Assembly: GCF_015206885.1 (NCBI RefSeq)
Contig: NZ_JADEXY010000033.1
Location: 1 to 34,560 of the forward strand
DNA length: 34,560 bases
Source: Microcystis aeruginosa LEGE 91341
GTDB taxonomy: Bacteria > Cyanobacteriota > Cyanobacteriia > Cyanobacteriales > Microcystaceae
Direction: 5' to 3'
A model generated the notes under the pieces. The model did not search any database and was not told where the DNA came from. It saw only the letters and a program-made list of their open reading frames with translations. The stretch's first letter is position 1. Every line of letters begins with the position of its first letter. Shown in pieces: positions 25,484-34,560 of the stretch. The translations under genes and the position numbers were made by a program.

Positions 25484-27505
25484 ATGAACCAAGAATCTCT
25501 CAGCTTTGTCCATGGGAATGTCAAGTTAGCCGATCGCTTTTTAGTCTGTGGATTGGGTAGTCTCGGACAACACTGCGTCAAGTCTTTAAAAGAGTTTGGG
25601 GTTAGCGTGGTCGGTATCGAACTAATACAGCCTCCCAGTTGGGAAATTAATGATTTTCCCGATTTATTAGAGGAAATAATTATCGGTGATTGTCGTCAAA
25701 AAAACATTTTAGCAAGAGCGGGAATTGATCGCTGTCGGGCTGCTTTAATTGTCACCAGTGATGAGCGAATTAATGCCACCACTGCCCTAATTATTCGGCA
25801 ATTAAATCCTCTTACCCGCTTAGTGGTGCGTTCTTCTAAAGATAATCTCAATCAGCTACTTAAGGAACGTTTAGGCAATTTTATCGCCTATGAACCTACC
25901 CAACTACCCGCCAATGCTTTTGCTTTAGCCACATTAGGCACAGAAACCCTCGGTTTTTTGCATCTCGACGGTCAGAAATTGCGGATTATCCAGAGACAAA
26001 TTAGCCCCGAAGATGGTTTACTCGATCGCTTTTTAGGTGATTTAAATACCCCCACCCGTCGTCTATTAGCACACACAGCCCCCGATGAACCTTTAAGGGC
26101 CGGATTTTATCAATGGTCTCCCTCCACCACTATCCGGGCCGGTGATACCATTACCACCATCGAAACTACCTATCAAAACATCGATGCTACCCGCCAGAAA
26201 CCGTCAAATTCTCGCCAGAAGTTGCGGTATTTTTGGCAAAAATTGCTCAAAGAAATCCAACAATTCTGGCAATTGAGTTTTCAGCAGCAAATTCACCGGG
26301 TAGCTTTCATGTCAGTATTTATCATTATCCTGCTGGTAATGATCGGAACTTTTCTTTTCCATCTCTACGCACCGAGAGCTTCCTTTATTTCCTCTCTTTC
26401 AGGAACGGCGATTCTTTTATTAGGTGGTTACGGTGATGTTTTCGGTGCCTCTAACCCCGAAGATTTAAATGCAGTCCCCTGGTGGATGCAGCTATTTAGT
26501 CTCTTTTTAACCTTAGCTGGAACCGCTTTTATCGGCGTTCTCTATGCCCTTTTGACAGAAACTTTATTATCATCAAAATTTCAATTTATCCCTAACCGTC
26601 CCCCAGTTCCCCCACAGAATCATATCGTTATTGTGGGCTTAGGTCGAGTCGGCAAAGAAGTGGCTAATTTATTACTAGAAATGCAACAGGCGATCGTCGG
26701 GGTCAGCTTAAATAGGGATTTTGATGCGACTATCCTGCCAAAAATGCCCCTGATGACGGGAAATATCGAAGAATCTTTAAAAAATGTCAATTTAGATAGG
26801 GCTAAAAGTATAGCGATTGTTACCGATGACGAAATCCTCAATTTAGAAGTGGCCCTAACCACCCGCAAACTCAACCCCCAAAGCTACTTAGTCATCCGCA
26901 CCACCGACGACAACCTTAGTCAACAATTAAGTCAAATTCTGCCCCGCTCTCACATTTTAGGAACCAACACCGTAGCGGCAGAAGCCTTTACGGGAGCGGC
27001 TTTCGGAGAAAATATCATCTATCTGTTCCGTTGGGCGCAAAAAACGATTCTGGTGACGGAATACGAGATCGAAGCCGGAGATACTCTCAATGGTAGCTCG
27101 ATCGGAGATATTGCCTACGGTTATCGAGTCGTGCCGATCCTACACCAACGAGAACGGCAAGCCCCGAAATTAATGCCCGAAGATTATCTCAATTTACGCA
27201 TCGGCGATCGCATTGTGGTGCTGGCCACCATCAACGGACTGCGACGGGTGGAGCAGGGTCGTCGCACTCCCAAAACTTGGCGTGTGCGGGTGGAAAAAGC
27301 CTTTAATCGCAATATTGCCGCAGAAGCACCCACCGTAATCAGTCGTTTTTCTAATTGTCCCCTGAAAACCGCCAGCGATCTCATGGAAAATTTGCCAGCG
27401 ACCCTGGGCGCCCCCCTCTACGAACAGCAGGCGATTCGATTAGTTTCCGAGTTAAAAAAAATTCAAGTTCAAGCATTGGCTATTCCGATTACAAGTCAAA
27501 AATAA
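25484..27505 (+). CDS. Potassium channel family protein: RCK, two-helix pore, RCK, TrkA-C
   Basis: A 673-residue ion-channel protein. Order: N-terminal TrkA-N/RCK domain (FLVCGLGSLGQHCVKSLKEF, residues ~18-37, dinucleotide loop GLGSLG), a first helix (VAFMSVFIIILLVMIGTFLF, ~272), pore helix and filter LLLGGYGDVF (~308-317), second helix (FSLFLTLAGTAFIGVLYALL), a second RCK domain (HIVIVGLGRVGKEVANLLLE, ~380) and a TrkA-C-like domain (TLNGSSIGDIAYGYRVVPIL). GYGD is the K+ selectivity signature. RCK domains gate channels by NAD(H), Ca2+ or nucleotides. An RCK on each side of the pore differs from the usual pore-then-RCK layout. It is probably in the cytoplasmic or thylakoid membrane. Its stop lies 25 bp before the groEL -35 box. 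Confidence 0.93.
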   Translation: MNQESLSFVHGNVKLADRFLVCGLGSLGQHCVKSLKEFGVSVVGIELIQPPSWEINDFPDLLEEIIIGDCRQKNILARAGIDRCRAALIVTSDERINATTALIIRQLNPLTRLVVRSSKDNLNQLLKERLGNFIAYEPTQLPANAFALATLGTETLGFLHLDGQKLRIIQRQISPEDGLLDRFLGDLNTPTRRLLAHTAPDEPLRAGFYQWSPSTTIRAGDTITTIETTYQNIDATRQKPSNSRQKLRYFWQKLLKEIQQFWQLSFQQQIHRVAFMSVFIIILLVMIGTFLFHLYAPRASFISSLSGTAILLLGGYGDVFGASNPEDLNAVPWWMQLFSLFLTLAGTAFIGVLYALLTETLLSSKFQFIPNRPPVPPQNHIVIVGLGRVGKEVANLLLEMQQAIVGVSLNRDFDATILPKMPLMTGNIEESLKNVNLDRAKSIAIVTDDEILNLEVALTTRKLNPQSYLVIRTTDDNLSQQLSQILPRSHILGTNTVAAEAFTGAAFGENIIYLFRWAQKTILVTEYEIEAGDTLNGSSIGDIAYGYRVVPILHQRERQAPKLMPEDYLNLRIGDRIVVLATINGLRRVEQGRRTPKTWRVRVEKAFNRNIAAEAPTVISRFSNCPLKTASDLMENLPATLGAPLYEQQAIRLVSELKKIQVQALAIPITSQK

Positions 27506-27530
27506 CCAAGCCTGAGTCTGTTCCAGTTTC

Positions 27531-27559
27531 TTGATCTCCCCGGGCCGATCGCCTAGATT
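27531..27559 (+). promoter_or_regulatory. Candidate sigma-70-type promoter of groEL
   Basis: TTGATC (27531-27536) and TAGATT (27554-27559) are 17 bp apart, the standard spacing. The CIRCE operator begins within the -10 box, as expected for HrcA repression. Confidence 0.5.
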
Positions 27560-27584
27560 AGCACTCAAGCCCTAAGAGTGCTAA
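27558..27584 (+). promoter_or_regulatory. CIRCE operator (HrcA-binding site)
   Basis: TTAGCACTC (27558-27566), nine-base spacer, GAGTGCTAA (27576-27584): an exact match to the CIRCE consensus. It predicts repression of groEL by HrcA and release on heat shock. It lies 36 bp before the groEL start. Confidence 0.97.
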
Positions 27585-29294
<1,710 letters not shown>

Positions 29295-29344
29295 TCCCCG
29301 ATGCCCTCTGGCCCTTGAAAATAATCTCATGCAATTGAGCCAAT

Positions 29345-29390
29345 CTGTCCCTTTTCTGGTTAACATCGGCATTAGGGACAGGTTTTTTTT
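29345..29390 (+). terminator. Rho-independent terminator after groEL
   Basis: CTGTCCC (29345-29351) pairs with GGGACAG (29375-29381) over a 23-nt loop. Eight T follow at 29383-29390. Confidence 0.65.
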
Positions 29391-29484
29391 CCTCGGGAAA
29401 AACTTTTTCGGCAGAACCTGCTTAATCTATCCTTTGCATTAGTCCAGACATTACACTAGAAAAGAAGGATTATTCCCAGAAATC

Positions 29485-31374
29485 ATGACACTGCTGACGG
29501 TTCGATCGCTCAAAAAAGACTTCGGTATCAAGGAAATTCTCAAAGATGCCAGTTTTAGCCTCGATGATCGCGATAAAGTCGGCCTGATCGGTACGAATGG
29601 ATCGGGAAAATCGACCCTATTAAAAATGATCGCCGGTTTAGAATCGATCGATGGTGGCGAAATTCAAATCAATTCGGGGATGAAAATCGTCTATTTACCC
29701 CAGCAACCAGAGCTAGACGACGATAAAACGGTTTTAGAGCAGGTTTTCGCCGATAGTGGCGAAAGTATGACTTTAATTAAGGAATACGAGGAATTGTCCG
29801 ATCGCCTTGTCCATGAGCCAGAAAATCTGGATACTATTATGGAACGTTTGTCAAGGGTTTCGCAACAAATTGATAAACTTGCCGCCTGGGATTTAGAAAC
29901 TAATGCTAAAGTTATTTTAAGTAAACTGGGCATCGATAATTTTAATGCTCGCGTGGGAGATTTATCGGGGGGATATCGCAAAAGAATCGCCATCGCTACC
30001 GCACTTTTAGCCGATCCTGACTGTTTATTGATGGATGAACCCACCAACCATTTAGACGCACTTTCCGTGGAGTGGTTACAGAGTTATTTGTCCCGTTTTC
30101 GGGGAGGATTATTATTAATTACTCATGATCGCTATTTTCTCGATCGAGTGACTAATCGCATCATTGAAATCGATCGGGGAGATTTATCTAGTTATGGGGG
30201 AAATTACGCTTATTATCTAGAAAAAAAAGCTTTAGCGGAAGAATCGATCGCCAGTAGTCAACGCAAACACGCGGGAGTTTTACGACGGGAATTAGAATGG
30301 TTATCCCGGGGACCAAAAGCGCGCAGTACCAAACAAAAAGCGCGGATCGATCGCATTCAGTCTATGGGTAATAAGGAATTTAAACAGGTGGAAGGAAAAG
30401 TCGATATTGCCACCGCAGGAAGACGCATCGGCAAAAAAGTTATTGAACTAGAAAATATCTCGAAAGCTTACGGAGATCGCACTTTAATTAAAGATTTTAC
30501 CTATATTTTTACCCCTGAAGATCGCATCGGTATTATTGGCAGTAACGGGGTAGGAAAATCTACTCTCATGGATATTATTACCGGGAAAACTCTCCCCGAT
30601 TCAGGCACGGTTGACATCGGTTCCACTATTCATATTGGTTACTTCGATCAACAATCCGATGATCTCAATATCAACGAAAATCAAAGAGTGATCGAATATC
30701 TAAAAAGTGTGGCCGAATTAGTCAAAACCCTAGACGGCAGCGTGATTACCGCTTCCCAGATGTTAGAAAAATTTCTCTTTCCTCCCGATCAACAGTATGC
30801 ACCAATTTATAAACTTTCTGGAGGAGAAAGACGACGCTTATTTTTACTACGAGTTTTGATGAGTGCGCCTAATGTTTTAATCTTAGATGAACCCACCAAT
30901 GATCTCGATGTGCAGACTTTAGCAATTTTAGAAGAATATTTAGAGGACTTTAACGGTTGTGTGATTGTTGTTTCCCATGATCGCTATTTTCTCGATCGAG
31001 TAGTTGATACTATTTTTGCCTTTGAAACCGGGGGTAATATCCGTCAATATCCAGGTAATTATTCCCTTTATCTCGATCAGAAAAAAGAGGAGGAGGAACC
31101 AAAAGAAAAAAAAGTCACCCCAAAAACTGTTAAAGCTTCCCCGTCACCCGTCAATAAAAAAATCTCTTTTAAAGAGAAAAAAGAATACGAAGATATCGAG
31201 AAACAAATACCAATTTTAGAAGCAAAAAAAGCTGAAATTGAACAGGTACTTTATGGAAAACCCCTAGAAGATTTTACCAAAATAACCGCTCTGACCGAAG
31301 AATTAGCTCAATTAAGTCAAAAAATTGATAATTTAACCGATCGCTGGTTAGAATTAGCGGAAAAATTAGGCTAG
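29485..31374 (+). CDS. ABC-F family ATP-binding protein (Uup-like)
   Basis: A 629-residue soluble protein with two ABC ATPase modules and no membrane helices. ABC-F proteins act on the ribosome (translation factor, or antibiotic protection); Uup-type members have a C-terminal coiled coil that binds DNA or ribosomes. Seen: first Walker A GTNGSGKST (36-44), signature LSGGYRKR (~159), Walker B LLMDEPTNHLD, linker with basic residues (RGPKARSTKQKARIDR), second Walker A GSNGVGKST (~351), LSGGERRR (~444), LILDEPTNDLD, then a Lys/Glu-rich coiled coil from ~545 to the end. The linker and C-terminal coiled coil support Uup rather than EttA. It follows groEL by 190 bp, beyond a terminator. The next gene is convergent, 29 bp away. 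Confidence 0.95.
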   Translation: MTLLTVRSLKKDFGIKEILKDASFSLDDRDKVGLIGTNGSGKSTLLKMIAGLESIDGGEIQINSGMKIVYLPQQPELDDDKTVLEQVFADSGESMTLIKEYEELSDRLVHEPENLDTIMERLSRVSQQIDKLAAWDLETNAKVILSKLGIDNFNARVGDLSGGYRKRIAIATALLADPDCLLMDEPTNHLDALSVEWLQSYLSRFRGGLLLITHDRYFLDRVTNRIIEIDRGDLSSYGGNYAYYLEKKALAEESIASSQRKHAGVLRRELEWLSRGPKARSTKQKARIDRIQSMGNKEFKQVEGKVDIATAGRRIGKKVIELENISKAYGDRTLIKDFTYIFTPEDRIGIIGSNGVGKSTLMDIITGKTLPDSGTVDIGSTIHIGYFDQQSDDLNINENQRVIEYLKSVAELVKTLDGSVITASQMLEKFLFPPDQQYAPIYKLSGGERRRLFLLRVLMSAPNVLILDEPTNDLDVQTLAILEEYLEDFNGCVIVVSHDRYFLDRVVDTIFAFETGGNIRQYPGNYSLYLDQKKEEEEPKEKKVTPKTVKASPSPVNKKISFKEKKEYEDIEKQIPILEAKKAEIEQVLYGKPLEDFTKITALTEELAQLSQKIDNLTDRWLELAEKLG

Positions 31375-31403
31375 GATGATCCCTATTTTCCCGATCGATT
31401 TAG

Positions 31404-31871
31404 TTAAAACTGAGTGATAATTTCCGGTGAATCATCCTCATCCATGACCAGATCTGCCGACTCCACCCGCAAGAGTGCCAAATTATCGTTAACCACCCCT
31501 TGAAGATAGATTTCCCCCATCCCTTCACCCCCTAGATCGATCGAGCCGAAAACTTGACCAGTTTTGGTATTAAAATTAAACTGAAAATAATTAGCCGAGG
31601 AAATTCCCTCGCTGACATTATCGTATTTAGCGATCTCTTGACCACTGTTATCATAAAAAGATACCTGAAAATTGTCTAAAACTTGCATTTTTCCCGAACC
31701 TTTTTCTGAAAAAATAGTCGGGGCCGTTTTTTCATCATAACTAAAAGAACCTTTAGCTGTATAACCCTGATTTCCCGACCATTGAAAATCGATCGTCACT
31801 GCTAAAACCCCTTGGCTATTCATGTTAGCAACTAAAAGCAAAGCTAGTAAAGTCAATATCATCTTTTTCAT
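31404..31871 (-). CDS. Small exported protein of unknown function
   Basis: I do not recognise a family with certainty. The 155-residue product starts with a clear signal peptide (MKKMILTLLALLLVANMNSQ, cleavage probably near GVLA-VT, residue 24). The mature part is beta-rich and acidic: DFQWSGNQGYTAKGSFSYDE, YFQFNFNTKTGQVFGSIDLG, and an acidic end DLVMDEDDSPEIITQF. The YTAKGSFSYDE segment resembles small exported cyanobacterial proteins related to PEP-CTERM cargo, but no C-terminal sorting motif is present, so periplasmic location is the simplest reading. It is convergent with the ABC-F gene. An inverted-repeat element (31893-31999) lies 21 bp upstream of the start. Confidence 0.75.
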   Translation of the reverse strand: MKKMILTLLALLLVANMNSQGVLAVTIDFQWSGNQGYTAKGSFSYDEKTAPTIFSEKGSGKMQVLDNFQVSFYDNSGQEIAKYDNVSEGISSANYFQFNFNTKTGQVFGSIDLGGEGMGEIYLQGVVNDNLALLRVESADLVMDEDDSPEIITQF

Positions 31872-32177
31872 TAGTCGGTTATTTCAGTTATCATACTAAA
31901 TCCGTTGAGTATAGGATACATATTAGGACAGGCAAAAGGCAAGAGGCAAAAGGCAAAAGAGGGAATAGATAATCAGTTTTTAATAACTGGATTTAGTATC
32001 AGTGATCAATGACTACAACCAGTCTTCGGGGTAATTTCTATGAGGTACTCTGTCTATCCCTATAAACCTTAAGAAAACTTCAATTACATGGGTACAAGAA
32101 AAGGAAAACCGAATGATCTTTTGTGGGGGGGGGTAACTTCAGTTTGCTGATATTACCCTATTTTAAGACAAAACTCG
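31872..32177. other. 306-bp spacer with inverted-repeat element and G9 run
   Basis: It contains a 107-bp element bounded by inverted ATACTAAATCC (31893-31999), an AGGCAAA heptamer array inside it (31930-31957) and nine G at 32125-32133. No gene is visible. Confidence 0.7.
31893..31999. mobile_element. Small inverted-repeat element carrying a heptamer array
   Basis: ATACTAAATCC (31893-31903) and its complement GGATTTAGTAT (31989-31999) bound about 107 bp. Four AGGCAAA-type heptamers (31930-31957) lie inside. The right arm (31969-31999) matches 6850-6880 in inverted orientation at 28 of 31 positions. It has no coding capacity and no clear target duplication, so mobility is inferred only from the repeat structure. 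Confidence 0.5.
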
Positions 32178-32777
32178 TCAAAAACCGCCATAACGTTCCT
32201 CCAACCAGGGATCACCTCGTCGATGGTAGCCATTAAGTTCCCAGAAACCCAATTGCTCTCGATCGAGAAATTCTAGGCCATTAATCCATTTAGAACTTTT
32301 CCAAGCGTAGAGATGGGGGACAACTAAACGCAGCGGACCACCGTGGTCGGGGGTTAAAGGTTGACCAAACAGTTGAAAAGCGAAAAAATTATCCTCGTGC
32401 AGGAATTCCTCTAGGGTGAGGTTAGTCGTATAACCCCCATAACAGTGTTGCATGACGTGGGTAGCTTCCGGCAACAGGTCAATTAAGGTCATAAAATCCG
32501 ATACCTTAATTCCTGTCCAAGTTACATCTAATTTTGACCAACGGGTGACACAGTGAAAATCCTTGGTAAATTCCGACTGCGGTAGGGTCATAAAATCCGA
32601 CCAGTTAAAAGTTTTAGTCGTGGCCACCTTTCCCCAAACCTTGAATAACCATTCCTCGGTCTTGATTTGGGGAGTATCTCCGTAGGTAAGCACAGGAAAA
32701 CCACTAGCGAGATATTGGCCCGGAGGAACTCGGTCTTGATCGGGAGATGCTGGTTTTTTAAAGAATTTGCCTAACAT
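32178..32777 (-). CDS. Sulfite-oxidase-fold molybdopterin-dependent oxidoreductase
   Basis: A 199-residue protein holding only the molybdopterin (oxidoreductase_molyb) domain. Seen: FHCVTRWSKLDVTWTGIKVS, where Cys76 is the expected Mo ligand; CYGGYTTNLTLEEFL; PLTPDHGGPLRLVVPHLYAW; KSSKWINGLEFL, the usual C-terminal signatures of the YedY/SUOX fold. There is no Tat signal, haem domain or dimerisation domain, so it is probably cytosolic with an unknown substrate, unlike periplasmic MsrP. A longer frame reaches 33020, but the added residues run across the rpmF gene, so I start at ATG 32777. The rpmF gene lies 88 bp upstream on the same strand. Enzyme class is firm, substrate is not. Confidence 0.88.
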   Translation of the reverse strand: MLGKFFKKPASPDQDRVPPGQYLASGFPVLTYGDTPQIKTEEWLFKVWGKVATTKTFNWSDFMTLPQSEFTKDFHCVTRWSKLDVTWTGIKVSDFMTLIDLLPEATHVMQHCYGGYTTNLTLEEFLHEDNFFAFQLFGQPLTPDHGGPLRLVVPHLYAWKSSKWINGLEFLDREQLGFWELNGYHRRGDPWLEERYGGF

Positions 32778-32865
32778 TATTTGAGACTCGCAACGAAAAT
32801 TCTCAACAAATCTTAAAATATGAGGGAGCGAAAAGGTTTTCTCTACCTCACTCCCCACCATCAAG

Positions 32866-33048
32866 TTATTCCTCGTCTTCCCCTTCTTCTTCCTCTTTAG
32901 TGGGATAGACAAAGCTGTTAGAACGACCAGAAAGGACAGATTTACCCAAAGATAAGGCTTTTTGCGCTTCCCGCTCCGCTTGCTTTCTCCAGTGCGCTCT
33001 CCGTTGGTCGCGCTTGGCATTTGAGGTTTTCTTCTTGGGACAAGCCAT
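32866..33048 (-). CDS. rpmF: 50S ribosomal protein L32
   Basis: Sixty residues beginning [20 protein letters not shown], the typical L32 N-terminus, then [20 protein letters not shown] and an acidic EEEEGEDEE tail. L32 lies near the peptidyl-transferase/exit region of the large subunit. The Cys pairs seen in zinc-binding L32 are absent, as is usual in cyanobacteria. Upstream, 189 bp separates it from divergent acsF; downstream is the molybdopterin oxidoreductase. No Shine-Dalgarno sequence is visible. Confidence 0.95.
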   Translation of the reverse strand: MACPKKKTSNAKRDQRRAHWRKQAEREAQKALSLGKSVLSGRSNSFVYPTKEEEEGEDEE

Positions 33049-33237
33049 AGTATTTTAACGATAGTTATAGACTCACAACCTTTCTATTCTACTCCCTATT
33101 TTCCTAATCGGCTCGCTAACTTGTCTGATTCCCTTGCTCACTACTGCCCAAAATATTGATAAAACTTAATAATTATCATTGGCTTACCTATTTATGTTTA
33201 AAATCCTATATAGCTATGTAGTCAAGTAATTTCCATC

Positions 33238-34296
33238 ATGGTCACTACCGTCGAACCTCCCTCCCAGAAAAAAGCTGCTCTGCGCGAAACTATCCTCACT
33301 CCTCGTTTCTATACCACCGATTTTGAGGCTGCCGCTAATTTTGACCTTTCTCTGCAAGAAACCGAAATCAAAGCGATGTTAGAGGAGATGCGGACAGATT
33401 ACAACCGGCATCACTTTGAACGTCAGCAAGAATTTGAGAACTATCAAGATAATCTCGATGAAAAAACGAGAAATGCTTTTATAGATTACCTAGAACGCTC
33501 CTGTATCTCCGAATTTTCTGGCTTTTTGTTATTTAAGGAACTGTCACGACAACTAAAAAGCCGTAATCCCTTGTTAGGGGAGATATTTCATCTTATGGCT
33601 AGAGATGAGGCCCGCCATGCAGGATTTCTCAATAAAGCCATGGCTGACTTTAATATTTCCCTCGATTTAGCCAAAATTACCAAAACCCGTAGCTACACCT
33701 TTTTTCCCCTTGAATGGGTGTTATATACGGTCTATCTCTCCGAAAAAATCGGTTATTGGCGGTATATCCTCATTTATCGTCATTTAGAAGAACATCCAGA
33801 GTATAAATTTAATCCTCTCTTTAATTACTTCGAGAGTTGGTGTCAGGACGAAAATCGCCACGGAGATATCTTTAAAACCTTGCTGCGAGCTAAACCGCAA
33901 TTGTGGAATAATTGGCGATCGAGATTATGGAGTCGTTTTTTCCTGCTTTCCGTCTTTGCTACCCATAGTTTAACTGTACGCGAACGCTCAGACTTTTATG
34001 ATGCTTTGGGAATGGATGCGATCGCTTTTGATCAAGAAGTAATTCGTCAGACTAATAATACCTCCGCTCGCGCTTTTCCCACCATTTTAAATGTGGATCA
34101 TCCCCAATTTTTCCCCCGTTTAAACCGTTGTGCCGAACGTAATTTACAATTAAAAGCGATCGATGAAAGTAGCGCCCCTCAATGGCTAAAAACAGTCCGT
34201 AAGTTACCCTTACAGCTAGGTATCGTCGGGGATCTGTTGCGATTGTATCTGATTAAACCCATAGATGCAGAGGCCACCAGAGAAATGGTACTTTAA
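33238..34296 (+). CDS. acsF: Mg-protoporphyrin IX monomethyl ester oxidative cyclase
   Basis: AcsF (ChlE/CRD1) is the aerobic di-iron cyclase that forms the isocyclic ring of chlorophyll, converting Mg-protoporphyrin IX monomethyl ester to divinyl-protochlorophyllide at the membrane. The sequence has 352 residues. Seen: RETILTPRFYTTDFE (16-30), ERSCISEFSGF with Glu92, DEARH (123-127), YLSEKIGYWRYI and DENRH (204-208); these Glu/His residues fit the di-iron ligands. Cyanobacteria often carry two isoforms, one favoured under low oxygen; I cannot decide which this is. The start MVTTVEPPSQKKAALRETIL is family-typical. The stop codon's last base begins a TCAGTT heptamer array. It is divergent from rpmF. 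Confidence 0.97.
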   Translation: MVTTVEPPSQKKAALRETILTPRFYTTDFEAAANFDLSLQETEIKAMLEEMRTDYNRHHFERQQEFENYQDNLDEKTRNAFIDYLERSCISEFSGFLLFKELSRQLKSRNPLLGEIFHLMARDEARHAGFLNKAMADFNISLDLAKITKTRSYTFFPLEWVLYTVYLSEKIGYWRYILIYRHLEEHPEYKFNPLFNYFESWCQDENRHGDIFKTLLRAKPQLWNNWRSRLWSRFFLLSVFATHSLTVRERSDFYDALGMDAIAFDQEVIRQTNNTSARAFPTILNVDHPQFFPRLNRCAERNLQLKAIDESSAPQWLKTVRKLPLQLGIVGDLLRLYLIKPIDAEATREMVL

Positions 34297-34323
34297 TCAG
34301 TTATCAGTTATCAGTTATCAGTT
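34296..34323. repeat. ATCAGTT heptamer array
   Basis: Four perfect ATCAGTT units. The first shares its A with the acsF TAA stop. The same TCAGTTA phase occurs next to the opcA start (about 4474-4488). Confidence 0.88.
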
Positions 34324-34341
34324 ATAGCAAAGAGCGGGGTG

Positions 34342-34405
34342 GTTAGGACAATCAATCGCTGAAACCCTTGACCGATAAGAGTTTGAAAATTGAAAGCGTC
34401 CTAAC
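34342..34405. mobile_element. Short inverted-repeat (MITE-like) element
   Basis: GTTAGGAC (34342-34349) and GTCCTAAC (34398-34405) face each other across 64 bp. Imperfect pairing extends inward (AATCAAT against ATTGAAAGC). No open frame. A non-autonomous element is plausible; no clear target duplication is visible. Confidence 0.45.
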
Positions 34406-34560
34406 TAACTCGTTCTATGCCATAGAAGGGGATAGGTAAATGGGGGAATAGGGTAATGGGGAGATAAAGTATTTTCCACTAAAACCCTAAAACCCTAAAA
34501 CCCCACTCCCCCAACACCCCACTTCATAATTCATAATTTCCACACCCCACACCCTACACC
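34406..34560. other. Repeat-rich end of the window
   Basis: It holds GGGGGAATAGGG/ATGGGGAGAT words, CTAAAACC repeats (34480-34505) and C-rich complement of the same family (34501-34560). No gene is seen before the window ends. Confidence 0.6.

Noticed and set aside
32125-32133. G9 run as a phase-variation switch
   Set aside because: It lies in a spacer 3' of the nearest gene and not in a coding frame or clear promoter.
32778-33020. N-terminal extension of the molybdopterin oxidoreductase
   Set aside because: The added residues are translated out of frame across rpmF; the ATG at 32777 opens the true domain.

Overview
The window looks like a chromosomal segment of a unicellular bloom-forming cyanobacterium, most likely Microcystis or a close relative (inference; no marker gene settles the species). 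Evidence seen: an oxidative cyclase for chlorophyll synthesis (acsF), a zwf/opcA pair, a CIRCE-controlled solo groEL, a TamB/Tic236-like giant protein, several GCGATCGC (HIP1) palindromes (for example 1719-1726 and 8160-8167), moderate-to-low GC, and intergenic spacers packed with period-7 tandem repeats and small inverted-repeat elements.

Layout. 1-2.7 kb: a universal stress protein (minus) divergent from pgk (plus), then a Uma2-family nuclease-like gene (minus). 3.1-6.7 kb (minus): zwf and its assembly/activator gene opcA, normally neighbours, are separated by a four-helix-bundle gene, a short coding-like remnant and repeat arrays. 7.1-8.3 kb: an exported DUF3747/SLH protein. 8.7-14.9 kb: a 2045-residue TamB-like protein. 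15.2-16.5 kb: a GNAT acetyltransferase and a [NiFe]-hydrogenase maturation protease without hydrogenase structural genes. 16.5-19.3 kb (minus): an MscS channel and a saccharopine-dehydrogenase-like gene, the latter with a MITE-like insertion 13 bp before its start codon. 19.5-21.0 kb: a histidine-kinase-like protein with a degenerate ATPase domain. 21.4-25.3 kb: a SNF2 helicase plus SWIM zinc-finger operon. 25.5-27.5 kb: an RCK-pore-RCK potassium channel. 27.5-31.4 kb: groEL with CIRCE, then an ABC-F ATPase. 31.4-34.3 kb: a small exported protein, a molybdopterin oxidoreductase, ribosomal protein L32 and acsF.

Most genes are housekeeping: glycolysis and oxidative pentose phosphate (pgk, zwf, opcA), protein folding and translation (groEL, ABC-F, L32), envelope (TamB, MscS, SLH) and pigment synthesis (acsF). 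I did not find a clear defence, secondary-metabolite, CRISPR or prophage system. The less ordinary content is the repeat biology. Heptamer arrays of unrelated sequence all keep a 7-bp period and sit in gene ends. There is one target-site-duplicated MITE, and one ~95-bp element occurs in two copies, each upstream of a gene. Two other observations worth checking are the possible pseudokinase and the interrupted zwf-opcA pair.
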